Of a stretch of 33,471 bases of DNA, positions 9,608 to 18,754 are shown one piece after another (within the stretch, counting starts at the first letter, position 1; every line of letters begins with the position of its first letter). The position numbers were made by a program, and so were the translations under genes. The notes beneath the pieces are model-generated. The model did not search any database, was not told the DNA's origin, and saw nothing but the letters and a program-made list of their open reading frames with translations. This stretch comes from Cyclobacteriaceae bacterium (lineage in GTDB: Bacteria; Bacteroidota; Bacteroidia; Cytophagales; Cyclobacteriaceae). Location of the stretch: NCBI GenBank assembly GCA_013140555.1, contig JABFSO010000486.1, forward strand, positions 1 through 33,471, given 5' to 3'.

Positions 9608-10389
9608 GTCTGACACTTTCCATATTGATTGTTGAAGACGAAACTCCGGCAGCAGAAAAACTGGAGCGCTACTTGCAAAAGTATAGCTCAACCATTTCGG
9701 TAGCTGCCGTCTGTGATTCAATTGAGAGTGCCTCCCAATGGCTGCAGGATAATCAGGAAAGTATTGATCTGATCTTCATGGACATTCAACTGAAAGACGG
9801 GTTGAGTTTTGCCATCTTCAAAGAAGTGACCGTGCAGAAACCGGTAATCTTTGTCACTGCCTACAATGAATACGCGCTGGAAGCATTTAAAGTCAACAGC
9901 ATCGACTATTTGTTGAAACCTGTCACCTTCTCTGACCTAAGTGCCAGCTTACAAAAGTTTGAGAATCTGCGTGAGCAAATGGCCACCACCGATGCCAAGC
10001 GCGAAAAGATCAAGTCCTTGGCACAAACCGATTCGCCAAAAAATTATAAAGAGCGGTTTATGGTGAAGGTGGGCGATCACATCCGCTCCATCACCATCGA
10101 TCAAGTGCTATTCTTCTTTGCGGATGGCCGTGATGTGTATTTGGTCACCAATCAACTTCGTAAATTTATTATCGATTTCACGCTGGAGTCGTTGGACGAA
10201 GTGTTGAACCCAAAAAATTTCTTTCGCGTCAACCGCTCCTACATTGTGCATATTCCTTTTATTCAAGATGTCGTGACTTACTCCAACAGCCGACTGAAAA
10301 TCACGACCCAACCTGCGTGGGACAAAGAGATTATTGTAAGTCGCGAGAAGGTAAACGAATTCAAAGAGTGGTTTGACGGAGTGCATTAA
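9604..10389 (+). CDS. LytTR family response regulator (REC-LytTR)
   Basis: Starts in ATGA overlap with the preceding gene; REC LIVEDETPAAEKL...LIFMDIQLKDGLSF...FVTAYNEYALEAFKVNSIDYLLKP; LytTR ending FFRVNRSYIVHIPFIQDVVTYSNSRLKI. Confidence 0.95.
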   Translation: MSLTLSILIVEDETPAAEKLERYLQKYSSTISVAAVCDSIESASQWLQDNQESIDLIFMDIQLKDGLSFAIFKEVTVQKPVIFVTAYNEYALEAFKVNSIDYLLKPVTFSDLSASLQKFENLREQMATTDAKREKIKSLAQTDSPKNYKERFMVKVGDHIRSITIDQVLFFFADGRDVYLVTNQLRKFIIDFTLESLDEVLNPKNFFRVNRSYIVHIPFIQDVVTYSNSRLKITTQPAWDKEIIVSREKVNEFKEWFDGVH

Positions 10390-10400
10390 TCCTCCTTTCT

Positions 10401-10484
10401 CTCCGCGACACGAGGAGTCTTATCGGAAGCAAAAACTAAATGTGAGTAATGACAGAAGATGCCTCGTTCATCGGCATGACAAGG
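10401..10484. repeat. Intergenic repeat copy 1
   Basis: ctccgcgacacgaggagtcttatcggaagc...gatgcctcgttcatcggcatgacaag is nearly identical to 10653-10735. Confidence 0.85.
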
Positions 10485-10613
10485 GCAGTTAAAGGACTTT
10501 CTTAAAATCCTTTTTGATACCTCATCCTTGCCTTCTCCACAAGAGAAGGAATCAGTGGGGTTTTAAGAAATGCCTTTGCGGGCTTCGTCACAACATTCAT
10601 AACTCGTTATAAA

Positions 10614-10735
10614 GATGCCTCGTGACTTGGCAGGACAAGCTTTCTCTTGTCACTCCGCGACACGAGGAGTCTTATCGGAAGCTAAAACTAAATGTGAGTA
10701 ATGACAGAAGATGCCTCGTTCCTCGGCATGGCAAG
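10614..10735. repeat. Intergenic repeat copy 2 with an adjoining inverted half forming a long hairpin
   Basis: 10653-10735 duplicates copy 1; CCTCGTG...GGACAAG ctttct CTTGTCAC...CACGAGG forms an imperfect hairpin. Confidence 0.75.
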
Positions 10736-10781
10736 CTTCGGCAATCGTAAAAACTGTATCTTTAATAAAGAATCAATCGCT

Positions 10782-11840
10782 ATGACTAAAAAGTATTTTA
10801 AAATCGGACTAGGTCTCCTCGGTGTGTTTGTGATCATTTTCATTCTCAATACCCTCAATGCTGCGGGTTCGTTCACGACACTTACGTCACACATAGACGG
10901 CCAAATCGAAACTACTTACACCAATACACCCGGAGCCGAAGACATGGATATCGATTACCAAAAGGGTTTGTTATTTATATCCAGCACCGATCGCTGGCAG
11001 CAATTTCAAAATAAGGATGTATAAGGTGGCATCTATCTTTTGCAACTGGACAGCGGGAAAGTGCCCACGAAAATTCCCACTACCTACACCGGTCAATTTC
11101 GTCCGCACGGTGTTTCCTTTCTTACCCACGAATCAAGAGATTACTTGTTTGTGGTAAACCACAATAATGAGGGAAATTTTGTCGAGTTATTTCAATTTAA
11201 GAATGACACGCTCTTTCATCAACGCTCGTATTCCGATGATTCGATGTGTTGCCCCAATGATGTAGTAGGCGTTTCTCCTACCCAATTTTACGTGACAAAT
11301 GACCACGGCACCCAAAAAGGAGCTATGCGCAAAGTAGAAGATTACCTGCGTGTGCCGCTCTCCTATCTTTTATATTTTGATGGAACCCGGTTTTCGAAAG
11401 TCTACGAAGGCCTGACTTACGGCAATGGCGTGAATTTATCCAACGATGGATCAAAGCTATATCTCACTCACACCACCGGCAGAGAGTTACTCACATTTAG
11501 CCGCGATGCACAATCCGGAACTTTAAAGCTCTTGGATAAATTGAATTTGAAATCAGGACTGGATAATATTTCTGTCGATGAAAACGATAACCTGTGGATT
11601 GCCTCGCATCCGAAGATGTTGAAGTTCGTTGGTCATGCTACCGACTCCTCTAAGAAATCGCCATCTCAAATTTTTAGGTTGACACCGGAAGGAAATGACA
11701 GCTATCTGGTAAAAGAAGTTTTTCTCGATCGAGGAGAAGTGATCTCTGCCTCCAGTGTTGGCATTCACTATAAAAATCAGCTGTTGATTGGAGGCGTTTT
11801 TGAAAGCAAGGTTGTGCGCCTTACACTTTCCGAGAAATAG
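10782..11840 (+). pseudogene. SMP-30/arylesterase-like beta-propeller protein interrupted by one in-frame TAA (11022-11024)
   Basis: ORFs 10701-11024 and 11040-11840 are in the same frame; continuous reading is ...QFQNKDV*GGIYLLQLDSGKVPTKIPTTYTGQFRPHGVSF...; no frameshift. ATG at 10782 is the likely start. Confidence 0.75.
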
Positions 11841-11882
11841 AAGTTCGGAACAACTGTTAAATGGAATTAGTCTAAAAAACAA

Positions 11883-11914
11883 GAGCGCAAATCAAACGAA
11901 TTTGATCTGCGCTC
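11883..11914 (-). terminator. Intrinsic terminator of the SWIB gene (possibly bidirectional)
   Basis: GAGCGCAAATCAAA cgaa TTTGATCTGCGCTC, 14-bp stem with one mismatch; T-rich tail (TTGTTTTTT) on the minus strand. Confidence 0.8.
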
Positions 11915-11933
11915 AGATGTTTTGGGTGGTGAA

Positions 11934-12275
11934 TTACTTCACGTGTTTGTTAACCACTTTTGCCAACTCAAACATAGAAATTTGCTTCTTGCCATCGAAA
12001 AGCACTTTCAACTTTTCGTCAGCATTAATCATTCTTCTGTTTTTGCTGTCTTGTAGTTTGTTCTTCTTGATGTACTCCCAAATCTTCTTAATGATTTGAG
12101 TTCTAGGAAGAGGTTTGCTGCCTACCACTGCACCTAATGCTGCACTAGGAGTCAATGCGGCCATGAATGCTGCATTGGGTTTGCGAGCTGATTTTTTCTT
12201 AGCGGCCTTCTTAGGGGCGGCTTTCTTAGCGGCCTTTTTAGGAGCTGCTTTTTTCTTTGCTGCTTTTTTTGCCAT
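11934..12275 (-). CDS. SWIB/MDM2-domain protein with Lys/Ala-rich histone-H1-like N-terminal tail
   Basis: N-term MAKKAAKKKAAPKKAAKKAAPKKAAKKKSARK; SWIB core PLPRTQIIKKIWEYIKKNKLQDSKNRRMINADEKLKVLFDGKKQISMFELAKVVNKHV. Confidence 0.92.
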   Translation of the reverse strand: MAKKAAKKKAAPKKAAKKAAPKKAAKKKSARKPNAAFMAALTPSAALGAVVGSKPLPRTQIIKKIWEYIKKNKLQDSKNRRMINADEKLKVLFDGKKQISMFELAKVVNKHVK

Positions 12276-12383
12276 AGCTGAAATTGGTTTTAATGGTTGC
12301 GAATTAAGTTGAAAAAATTGAGTTATCCCAACATCAGGGCAACGAATTACATTTTACACTTGAATTTTATGATGAGCGGACTG

Positions 12384-12486
12384 TTTTCCTAGGGAAAAAC
12401 TCAATTTTACCTATGAAAAAAACAATAATGAACTGCTTTGCCTTCTATGTAATTATCGGGCGATCGATACGTTTTCATAGGGGAAA
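12384..12486. promoter_or_regulatory. Three 15-bp palindromic operator-like motifs upstream of the 12514 CDS
   Basis: TTTTCCTAGGGAAAA (12384-12398), TTTTACCTATGAAAA (12405-12419, reverse complement TTTTCATAGGTAAAA), TTTTCATAGGGGAAA (12472-12486). Confidence 0.55.
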
Positions 12487-12513
12487 CGAGTATTTTGGAA
12501 CAAAAATTACAAC

Positions 12514-13656
12514 ATGCTGAAAGAGCGACAAATTCATATTTTGATTGGATGTGCCGATGCACGCGACTTGAGCCAGATACAAATTGATGCCATTGAAGAA
12601 ACCAGCAAATCGTTTCTTTCATTGGGGATCTCCATCGAATTTCATGTGATCCGCACAGCCGGCTCATTTGTAACACCCGATGTGGTGATGGATATCAAGC
12701 GAACTTTTGAGCAAGCCCAACGCCATAGTAATGATGCATTGGTGCCTATGAAATACTATGTACACATTCAGACACACGGCCATCTTACCGAAGATTCCAA
12801 TGACGCTTACATTAGTCATGTGCATGATTTGCATCTCGTAGAAGGCTCTCCTCTAAACTGCGGTATGCTCCAAGCCTCCTCAGTAGGAATTGAAATTGAG
12901 AAGCTTATTATTGAAGAAGCCCTTGAACTTCCTTTGGCAGGACAGAAGGTAAAAATCGACAACGACACTAAAATCAAATTGCTGCTGAAGGAGCACTATG
13001 CCTATGATGGCTACCTGGCGGGCGATTGGGTGTTTAGTATCGACTTGCTGCGCACGCATCCGCGCCACCAGCGAACGTTATTAGAAAAAGCCATCGCTAC
13101 TGATGCGGAATTAAAAGTGCTGCAAATACAAATTACTAGCGGAATAATGGACTATGCCATCCACTCGCTCATTCGTGTGGACGATGGAATTCCGGAGGTG
13201 CCCTTCTGGGATACGGTGCAAAAATACATTCGCGAGCATTCGGAAAACCAGCGAAACAAGGTTGAGATTCTCATTCACCAATCGCAAAAGCAAAAGCCAT
13301 TAGCAGGATTGCTATGCATGAGCGACCCTCGACAGTCTTCTAGATGGTTAGCGGCAAACTACTATTTAACCAAGCACGGCATCGATACTGATGGCGATTA
13401 TCTGCCCAATACGCTTTTTAATATGTCGGGCAGCTCGTTTGACATTCCGCACACACCCTTTGGGCCCTATGTGATTGCCGGATTTTTCTACAGTGTAAAA
13501 CATTTGAAATTAACCGACCAATTGGTGATGGGATACGATGCGAACCAAACCGGGCGCATTCTGCAAAAGATTAAAAATGATCCAATCATGAATTTGATTG
13601 TAGATAAGTTTCAGGTAAATCTGATCCCGATTCATCAAACCGAACTCGAGAAGTAA
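12514..13656 (+). CDS. Hypothetical protein with beta-carbonic-anhydrase-like N-terminal motifs
   Basis: 380 aa; IGCADARD...VIRTAGSF...IQTHGHLT...SPLNCGM recalls beta-CA CxDxR / RNAG / H...C elements, with an insertion between His and Cys. Confidence 0.6.
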   Translation: MLKERQIHILIGCADARDLSQIQIDAIEETSKSFLSLGISIEFHVIRTAGSFVTPDVVMDIKRTFEQAQRHSNDALVPMKYYVHIQTHGHLTEDSNDAYISHVHDLHLVEGSPLNCGMLQASSVGIEIEKLIIEEALELPLAGQKVKIDNDTKIKLLLKEHYAYDGYLAGDWVFSIDLLRTHPRHQRTLLEKAIATDAELKVLQIQITSGIMDYAIHSLIRVDDGIPEVPFWDTVQKYIREHSENQRNKVEILIHQSQKQKPLAGLLCMSDPRQSSRWLAANYYLTKHGIDTDGDYLPNTLFNMSGSSFDIPHTPFGPYVIAGFFYSVKHLKLTDQLVMGYDANQTGRILQKIKNDPIMNLIVDKFQVNLIPIHQTELEK

Positions 13657-13731
13657 CGTTACATCACCCAATTGCTTGTCCAACCATAAGCAACAAAATG
13701 AATCATGCTTCTACATAAAATCAAATCTACC

Positions 13732-14259
13732 ATGAATCAAAAAAACAGTCTTTCACGCCAGCAGTTCATTCAAAAATCACTTCTTACCTTCGGTGGATTG
13801 GTGCTTACCTCTACAGCCCAAAGTCAATCGCAGGAAAAGCGCGGCCCGTTAAAGGTTGAACTGGTGAAAGAATTTGTGACCGTATGCCATGGTAATTTTG
13901 ATCGCGCTAAAGAGTTGCTCGAGAATGAACATTTACTACTCCATTCTTCGCACGACTGGGGAGGTGGTGATTTTGAATCGGGCATTGAAGCTGCCGGCCA
14001 TGTGGGCAACAAAGAAATCGCGAACTATTTGCTTAGCAAAGGTGCTCGCTACAATGTATTCCTCGCCTGTATGCTAGGCCATGTGGAGACCGTAAAAAAT
14101 ATACTTGCCTTTCAACCAGGCTTACTTCATTTGAAAGGGCCACATGGATTTACTCTGTTACATCATGCCGAAAAAGGTGGCGATGAAGCCAAAGCTGTGG
14201 TGGATTATCTGACGGGATTGGGTGCCAAAGAAACCATTGTCGATTTCTGGAAAAAATAG
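13732..14259 (+). CDS. Exported ankyrin-repeat protein
   Basis: N-term MNQKNSLSRQQFIQKSLLTFGGLVLTSTAQSQ signal-like; ankyrin-like GGGDFESGIEAAGHVGNKEIANYLLSKGARYNVFLACMLGHVETVKNIL, HGFTLLHHAEKGG. Confidence 0.8.
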   Translation: MNQKNSLSRQQFIQKSLLTFGGLVLTSTAQSQSQEKRGPLKVELVKEFVTVCHGNFDRAKELLENEHLLLHSSHDWGGGDFESGIEAAGHVGNKEIANYLLSKGARYNVFLACMLGHVETVKNILAFQPGLLHLKGPHGFTLLHHAEKGGDEAKAVVDYLTGLGAKETIVDFWKK

Positions 14260-14260
14260 A

Positions 14261-14283
14261 GCAGGCTCTGCTAAAGAGCCTGC
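14261..14283 (-). terminator. Intrinsic terminator between convergent genes, overlapping the stop of the 61-aa ORF
   Basis: Perfect 9-bp stem GCAGGCTCT/AGAGCCTGC, loop gctaa; minus strand continues TCTATTTTTT. Confidence 0.75.
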
Positions 14284-14456
14284 AACTTGACAAAAATTAA
14301 ATCAAGTTCTTCGCGCGACTTATTCAATTTTACCTGAAGGCGTTGCAGCATGCTTTCGCGGTTTTCATTTTCAAACAAAAAATCCTCATCGGAAAGAGTT
14401 GGAAACAATCTTTTCAAAAGGATTTTTTGTTCGCGCCAGCTTCTGACTATGCTCAC
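14271..14456 (-). CDS. Small CsbD-like stress protein
   Basis: 61 aa; LKRLFPTLSDEDFLFENENRESMLQRLQVKLNKSREELDLIF resembles the CsbD-like pattern in Bacteroidetes. Confidence 0.6.
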   Translation of the reverse strand: MSIVRSWREQKILLKRLFPTLSDEDFLFENENRESMLQRLQVKLNKSREELDLIFVKLQAL

Positions 14457-14457
14457 G

Positions 14458-14826
14458 TTAGGCGGGTTCTACTGTTTTCTCTAATCGCGTTACATGCAGG
14501 ATAAACTGCTTATCCAACACAAACTTAAACTCATCTTCACCCATCAACTCGGTAGCCTTGCGGCTTGTTTGCAATAAATGCAACAGATCTATCGCCACCA
14601 TCGATGCTTTGATGTTATTCTTCGCTTTGCCTTTGGTTACTTCCAACGTAAATGAATAAACGCCTTTTTCCTTGGGGTTTAATGATTTAAACTCGTGTGG
14701 ATACATTTTGTATTGTTGCGGTGCCTCCGAAGAAGCCACCATCATTTGCAAAATGGCAGGGCGGTATTTAATCCATAGTGGAATGTAAGGCTTGGTGGCA
14801 GTAGAGTCAAATGAAGAGTAATTCAT
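14458..14826 (-). CDS. Conserved hypothetical protein
   Basis: 122 aa uninterrupted ORF packed between the small CsbD-like gene and the sigma factor, same strand. Confidence 0.6.
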   Translation of the reverse strand: MNYSSFDSTATKPYIPLWIKYRPAILQMMVASSEAPQQYKMYPHEFKSLNPKEKGVYSFTLEVTKGKAKNNIKASMVAIDLLHLLQTSRKATELMGEDEFKFVLDKQFILHVTRLEKTVEPA

Positions 14827-14858
14827 GCAATTAGCGGTTTTATAAATAGTCGGTTTTC

Positions 14859-15719
14859 TCAGAGATAGGTTTTGAGTGCCTTGCTGCGGGCGGTATCGCG
14901 TAGGCGTCTGGTGGCTTTTTCTTTGATCTGACGCACGCGCTCGCGCGTAAGGCTAAACTTCAAGCCAATTTCTTCCAGTGTCATAGAGCGGGTTCCATTC
15001 AAGCCAAAGAAGTAAGAGATTACCTCCGACTCACGGGCGGGTAACGTGGCCAGTACCCGAGCCACCTCGCTGCACAACGAATCGCGCATCAAATCGCCAT
15101 CCGGTGTTTGATCCGTTTGGTTCGTAAGTACATCTAATAAGTTATTTTCTTCGCCTTGCACAAAAGGTGCATCTACCGAAATATGACGCCCCCCGAGGCG
15201 CATGGTGTTTTCCACTTCTTCGGTTGTCACTTTCATTACTTCAGCCAACTCCTCAGGCGAAGGCTCGCGCTGAAATTTTTGCTCAAGTTCAGAAAAGGTC
15301 TTCGCTACTTTATGCAATGACCCTACGCGGTTGAGCGGCAGGCGTACCACACGTGATTGTTCGGCCAATGCTTGTAAAATGGATTGACGAATCCACCACA
15401 CAGCATAGGAAATGAATTTAAATCCACGCTTCTCGTCAAAGCGGCTGGCAGCCTTAATCAAGCCCACATTGCCTTCGTTGATCAAATCTCCGAGGCTTAA
15501 TCCATTATTCTGATATTGTTTGGCAACGGAAACCACAAAGCGCAAATTAGCTTTCGTAAGTTTTTCGAGTGCCATTTGGTCGCCTTCGTGAATGCGTTTA
15601 GCCAATTCCACTTCCATCTCTGAAGTAATCAAATCGACTTTTCCGATCTCTTGAAGGTATTTATCCAGCGATTGATTCTCGCGGTTGGTAATCTGTTTTA
15701 CAATTTTTAGCTGTCTCAT
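14859..15719 (-). CDS. rpoD: Primary RNA polymerase sigma-70 factor (RpoD/SigA type, short Bacteroidetes form)
   Basis: 286 aa; [73 protein letters not shown]; region 4 [30 protein letters not shown]. Confidence 0.96.
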   Translation of the reverse strand: MRQLKIVKQITNRENQSLDKYLQEIGKVDLITSEMEVELAKRIHEGDQMALEKLTKANLRFVVSVAKQYQNNGLSLGDLINEGNVGLIKAASRFDEKRGFKFISYAVWWIRQSILQALAEQSRVVRLPLNRVGSLHKVAKTFSELEQKFQREPSPEELAEVMKVTTEEVENTMRLGGRHISVDAPFVQGEENNLLDVLTNQTDQTPDGDLMRDSLCSEVARVLATLPARESEVISYFFGLNGTRSMTLEEIGLKFSLTRERVRQIKEKATRRLRDTARSKALKTYL

Positions 15720-15940
15720 AGTTGCGTTATTGGCCCGTTCCGTTCAAAAAGTGGCTTTGTGAACTTCAATTGAAAAAACCAAGGCGCAGGAATCAGCTTG
15801 CGAAAGAAGATACCGACAGCAGGATTTGAGGAATTGAACCCCAAAGATACGTTTAATTTTACCCGCACCCTAGGAGAATATGAAGTTTAGCGGAATGCAG
15901 GGATGAGCGAGTGAATGTTGATTTATCGCTTTCGCGATGT

Positions 15941-18199
15941 CTATTCGTTATTGGATTCTGCTTCCTGACTTTTGGTATACGCCCAAACGGCTCGCAATTG
16001 TCCATAATTATACTTGCCTTTTAAATGGTCATACACAGCTTTAGAAGTCACTTCGCCTGTCAACTCTCTGCGTGCATTCACAATTTCCATCACGGCTGCT
16101 TCAGTCATAAATGAGAAGATGGGGATGGTTCCCAACTCTACCGCTTTAGCCAAATGCCCTTCGATGGTGCCCACCACCAAACCGCGTTGTTCGGCAATCT
16201 GCTCAATCGTAAAACCTTTATGAAAAAGATCGAGTGTAATGTCAAAGGTGTTCGCGGTATCTCCTTTCTTTTTCTTTTCTCTCTTGGGTCTAGTTGATTT
16301 TAATTTCGTGCTGACACTGGGCAACTCTTCCCGAATTTCAGTTAAGAGCTTGGCGCGTTCCAGTGCACGTTGTTTATTCAGCAGCGATAAATCAATTTTT
16401 TCTTCACCACTGAGGATGGCATCGGTCAGATAAATAGCTTTCTCAATTTGAGCTAATTTCTTACTGAGCATCTGATCGATCTCCAGCAATTGATTCAAAT
16501 ACGTTTTGGTGCGCTTTTGCTGACGAGTGACTTCGATGTGATGAAGCAGTTTTTTTAAAATGCCCGTCATGAATATCTTGTAGTACTCGCTTCCTTTCGT
16601 GAGGCGCTCGCGTAAGAAGGAATAATTTTGAGCCAGCAACAAATCTATCAACTGCTTGCGAAAACGCTCCGTATTGGTTTGCTCCGCTTCCAGCGACTCG
16701 ACTAGTTGCTGCAATACAGGTTTCATACTTTCCTCTGAAAACGTATCACTCGATTCGTTCTTTTGCAGGTATTGAATGTCTTTAATGGCCGCTGTGAAAT
16801 TGAAAGTTTGTTCCAGCAAATAATGAACAAACTCCTGCTGTCGCCTTTTCATCATCTCGGGCAACTCATTCGGCTTATGATGTTCGCGTGCAAAAGCGAC
16901 AATCTGCTGATCGGTGCTAATCGCTGCTGAATGAATAGGTGTTCGTAAGATCAGTCCCTCGAGTGTACGCAACCGCGAAAGTGCCACGTAGACCTGACCA
17001 TCTGCGAAAGCTTGACCCACATCGATGATTGCGCGATCAAATGTTAATCCCTGACTTTTATGAACGGTAATGGCCCACGCCAACTTGATCGGAAACTGCT
17101 CGAAGGAACCAATCACTTCATCTTCCAGATCGCTGCCTTCTTTGACCGCATAGCGCTTGTTCTCCCAGAGAATGCGCCTGAGTTGATAACGAGTGTTGGT
17201 ATCGGCCATCGTCACCCACACGCTCTCGTCTTTTATTTCTTTTACGGTTGCTAATTTGCCGTTGAAGTACGCTTTGCTCTCGTTGTCGTTGCGCACGAAC
17301 ATAATCTGTGCGCCTACTTTCAATTCTATGCTAGGAGCCACTGGATACATGCTTTCCGGAAATTCTCCATCCAGGTGAGCTTCAAAAAAATGCGATTCCC
17401 CGGCTAAAGCCTTCAACTCCTGCCGATTCAATTCATCGGCTTTGTAGTTGTGCGTAGTGAGTGTGATCACTTCTTTGAGTGCGCGAATTTCTTCTTCCGA
17501 CCGATAGTGGCGATTCAGTGCTTCAATATCTTCCGGAGAAGCTACGTTGTTGCGCAGATTATTTAAAATACCAATGAACGTAGAATCATGTTGACGAAAA
17601 ATCTTCTCTAATTCAATGTATACCAGCCGCTGGCCTTGTAGTGCCACTGCTTCGTAAAACCAAGGTGTATTGTAATACTTACGCAGTGTTTCCCAGTCTT
17701 CGTTTCTTACTACCGGTGGCAATTGATACAAATCGCCAATGAAAAGCACCTGCACACCGCCAAAACTTTCGCGGTAATTACCACGCGCTGCACGCATACG
17801 GTAGTCGATGGCATCGAGCAAATCAGCACGCAACATACTGACTTCATCAATCACCAGTAAGTCGATGGAGCGAAGCACCTGCTTGCGGGCACTGTTGAGC
17901 GGATGTTTGTGAGCCAGGGTATTCTGGTTGATGAACCGACCGCCTTCAGCGAAGTTATCACTCAAATTTCGGTCGGGCAGAAACGTGAAAGGCGGCAACA
18001 AAAACTGCGAATGAATCGTCACTCCGCCTGCATTCAATGCCGCGATGCCGGTAGGTGCGACTACGATGTAATTCTTATGTGTAAGCTGGGGAAGATTTTT
18101 TAAGAATGTCGTTTTGCCTGTTCCTGCTTTTCCGGTTAAAAACAAATGGCTGCCGGTAGTATTGATAAACTGCGCGGCTGCCGCCAAAAAATCTTGCAT
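15941..18199 (-). CDS. PIF1/Dda-like superfamily 1 helicase with C-terminal helix-turn-helix region
   Basis: 752 aa; Walker A LTGKAGTGKTTFLK, DEVSML Walker B, WAITVHKSQGLTFDRAIID...YVALSRLRTLEGL; C-term ITLDLFHKGFTIEQIAEQRGLVVGTIEGHLAKAVELG. Confidence 0.93.
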   Translation of the reverse strand: MQDFLAAAAQFINTTGSHLFLTGKAGTGKTTFLKNLPQLTHKNYIVVAPTGIAALNAGGVTIHSQFLLPPFTFLPDRNLSDNFAEGGRFINQNTLAHKHPLNSARKQVLRSIDLLVIDEVSMLRADLLDAIDYRMRAARGNYRESFGGVQVLFIGDLYQLPPVVRNEDWETLRKYYNTPWFYEAVALQGQRLVYIELEKIFRQHDSTFIGILNNLRNNVASPEDIEALNRHYRSEEEIRALKEVITLTTHNYKADELNRQELKALAGESHFFEAHLDGEFPESMYPVAPSIELKVGAQIMFVRNDNESKAYFNGKLATVKEIKDESVWVTMADTNTRYQLRRILWENKRYAVKEGSDLEDEVIGSFEQFPIKLAWAITVHKSQGLTFDRAIIDVGQAFADGQVYVALSRLRTLEGLILRTPIHSAAISTDQQIVAFAREHHKPNELPEMMKRRQQEFVHYLLEQTFNFTAAIKDIQYLQKNESSDTFSEESMKPVLQQLVESLEAEQTNTERFRKQLIDLLLAQNYSFLRERLTKGSEYYKIFMTGILKKLLHHIEVTRQQKRTKTYLNQLLEIDQMLSKKLAQIEKAIYLTDAILSGEEKIDLSLLNKQRALERAKLLTEIREELPSVSTKLKSTRPKREKKKKGDTANTFDITLDLFHKGFTIEQIAEQRGLVVGTIEGHLAKAVELGTIPIFSFMTEAAVMEIVNARRELTGEVTSKAVYDHLKGKYNYGQLRAVWAYTKSQEAESNNE

Positions 18200-18254
18200 G
18201 CAGTAAAACTAACGAGAATTTGAAAAAAGAAAAATCAAAATTGATTCTTTGCTC

Positions 18255-18704
18255 TCAGCCTCGTAATTTATCTAAAAGACGATTGAGTTCTTTTGCCTCG
18301 GTGGTACTTACGTTTTTGAGGGAGGTAATCCATAGTTCCGCTTCATCGTCTATTTTCTTTAGTATGGATAAGCCCTTTGCTGTAATACTGATGTCTACCT
18401 GTCTGCGATTGCCTTCGCAAATCTCGCGGTTAACCATTGCTTTCAAGCGTAATTTTTCAACCAGACGGGTGCAGTTGCTGCTTTTATCGATCATCCGCTT
18501 AGCTATTTCTGAAAGCATCAATTTCTGGGGATGAGAGCCACGTAAAATACGCAGCACGTTGTATTGCTCGGGCGTGATACCATGCGGCTTCATGCGGGTG
18601 ATGTTGCCACTATGCAACCAACTGCTGGTGTACATAATGTTGATGGCCATTTTCTGGTGTTCGTTTTGAAACTTGGTTTGCTGAATATCTTCTTCGAGAG
18701 GCAT
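18255..18704 (-). CDS. MarR family transcriptional regulator
   Basis: 149 aa; winged-helix pattern ITPEQYNVLRILRG...LSEIAKRMIDKSSNCTRLVEKLRLKAMVNREICEGNRRQVDISITAKGL. Confidence 0.93.
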   Translation of the reverse strand: MPLEEDIQQTKFQNEHQKMAINIMYTSSWLHSGNITRMKPHGITPEQYNVLRILRGSHPQKLMLSEIAKRMIDKSSNCTRLVEKLRLKAMVNREICEGNRRQVDISITAKGLSILKKIDDEAELWITSLKNVSTTEAKELNRLLDKLRG

Positions 18705-18754
18705 GGTGCAAAGGTAGCGACTATTATTGTCGATACAACCTTTGCCGGTGCGCT

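Noticed and set aside
10501-10570. Possible small RNA in ttgccttctccacaagagaaggaatcagtggggttttaag
   Set aside because: The short hairpin CCTTCTCcacaaGAGAAGG is present but there is no convincing promoter or T-tract; more likely part of the repeat-rich intergenic region
10701-10781. N-terminal extension of ORF 10701-11024
   Set aside because: It lies in the intergenic repeat; ATG at 10782 gives a proper TM/signal start MTKKYFKIGLGLLG
11788-12312. Plus-strand ORFs 11788-12099 and 12115-12312
   Set aside because: Antisense to the clearly coding SWIB gene; the Ala/Phe-rich sequence is the mirror of the Lys/Ala tail
16014-17378. Several plus-strand 60-70 aa ORFs within the helicase gene
   Set aside because: Antisense shadows of a conserved helicase with no recognisable domains
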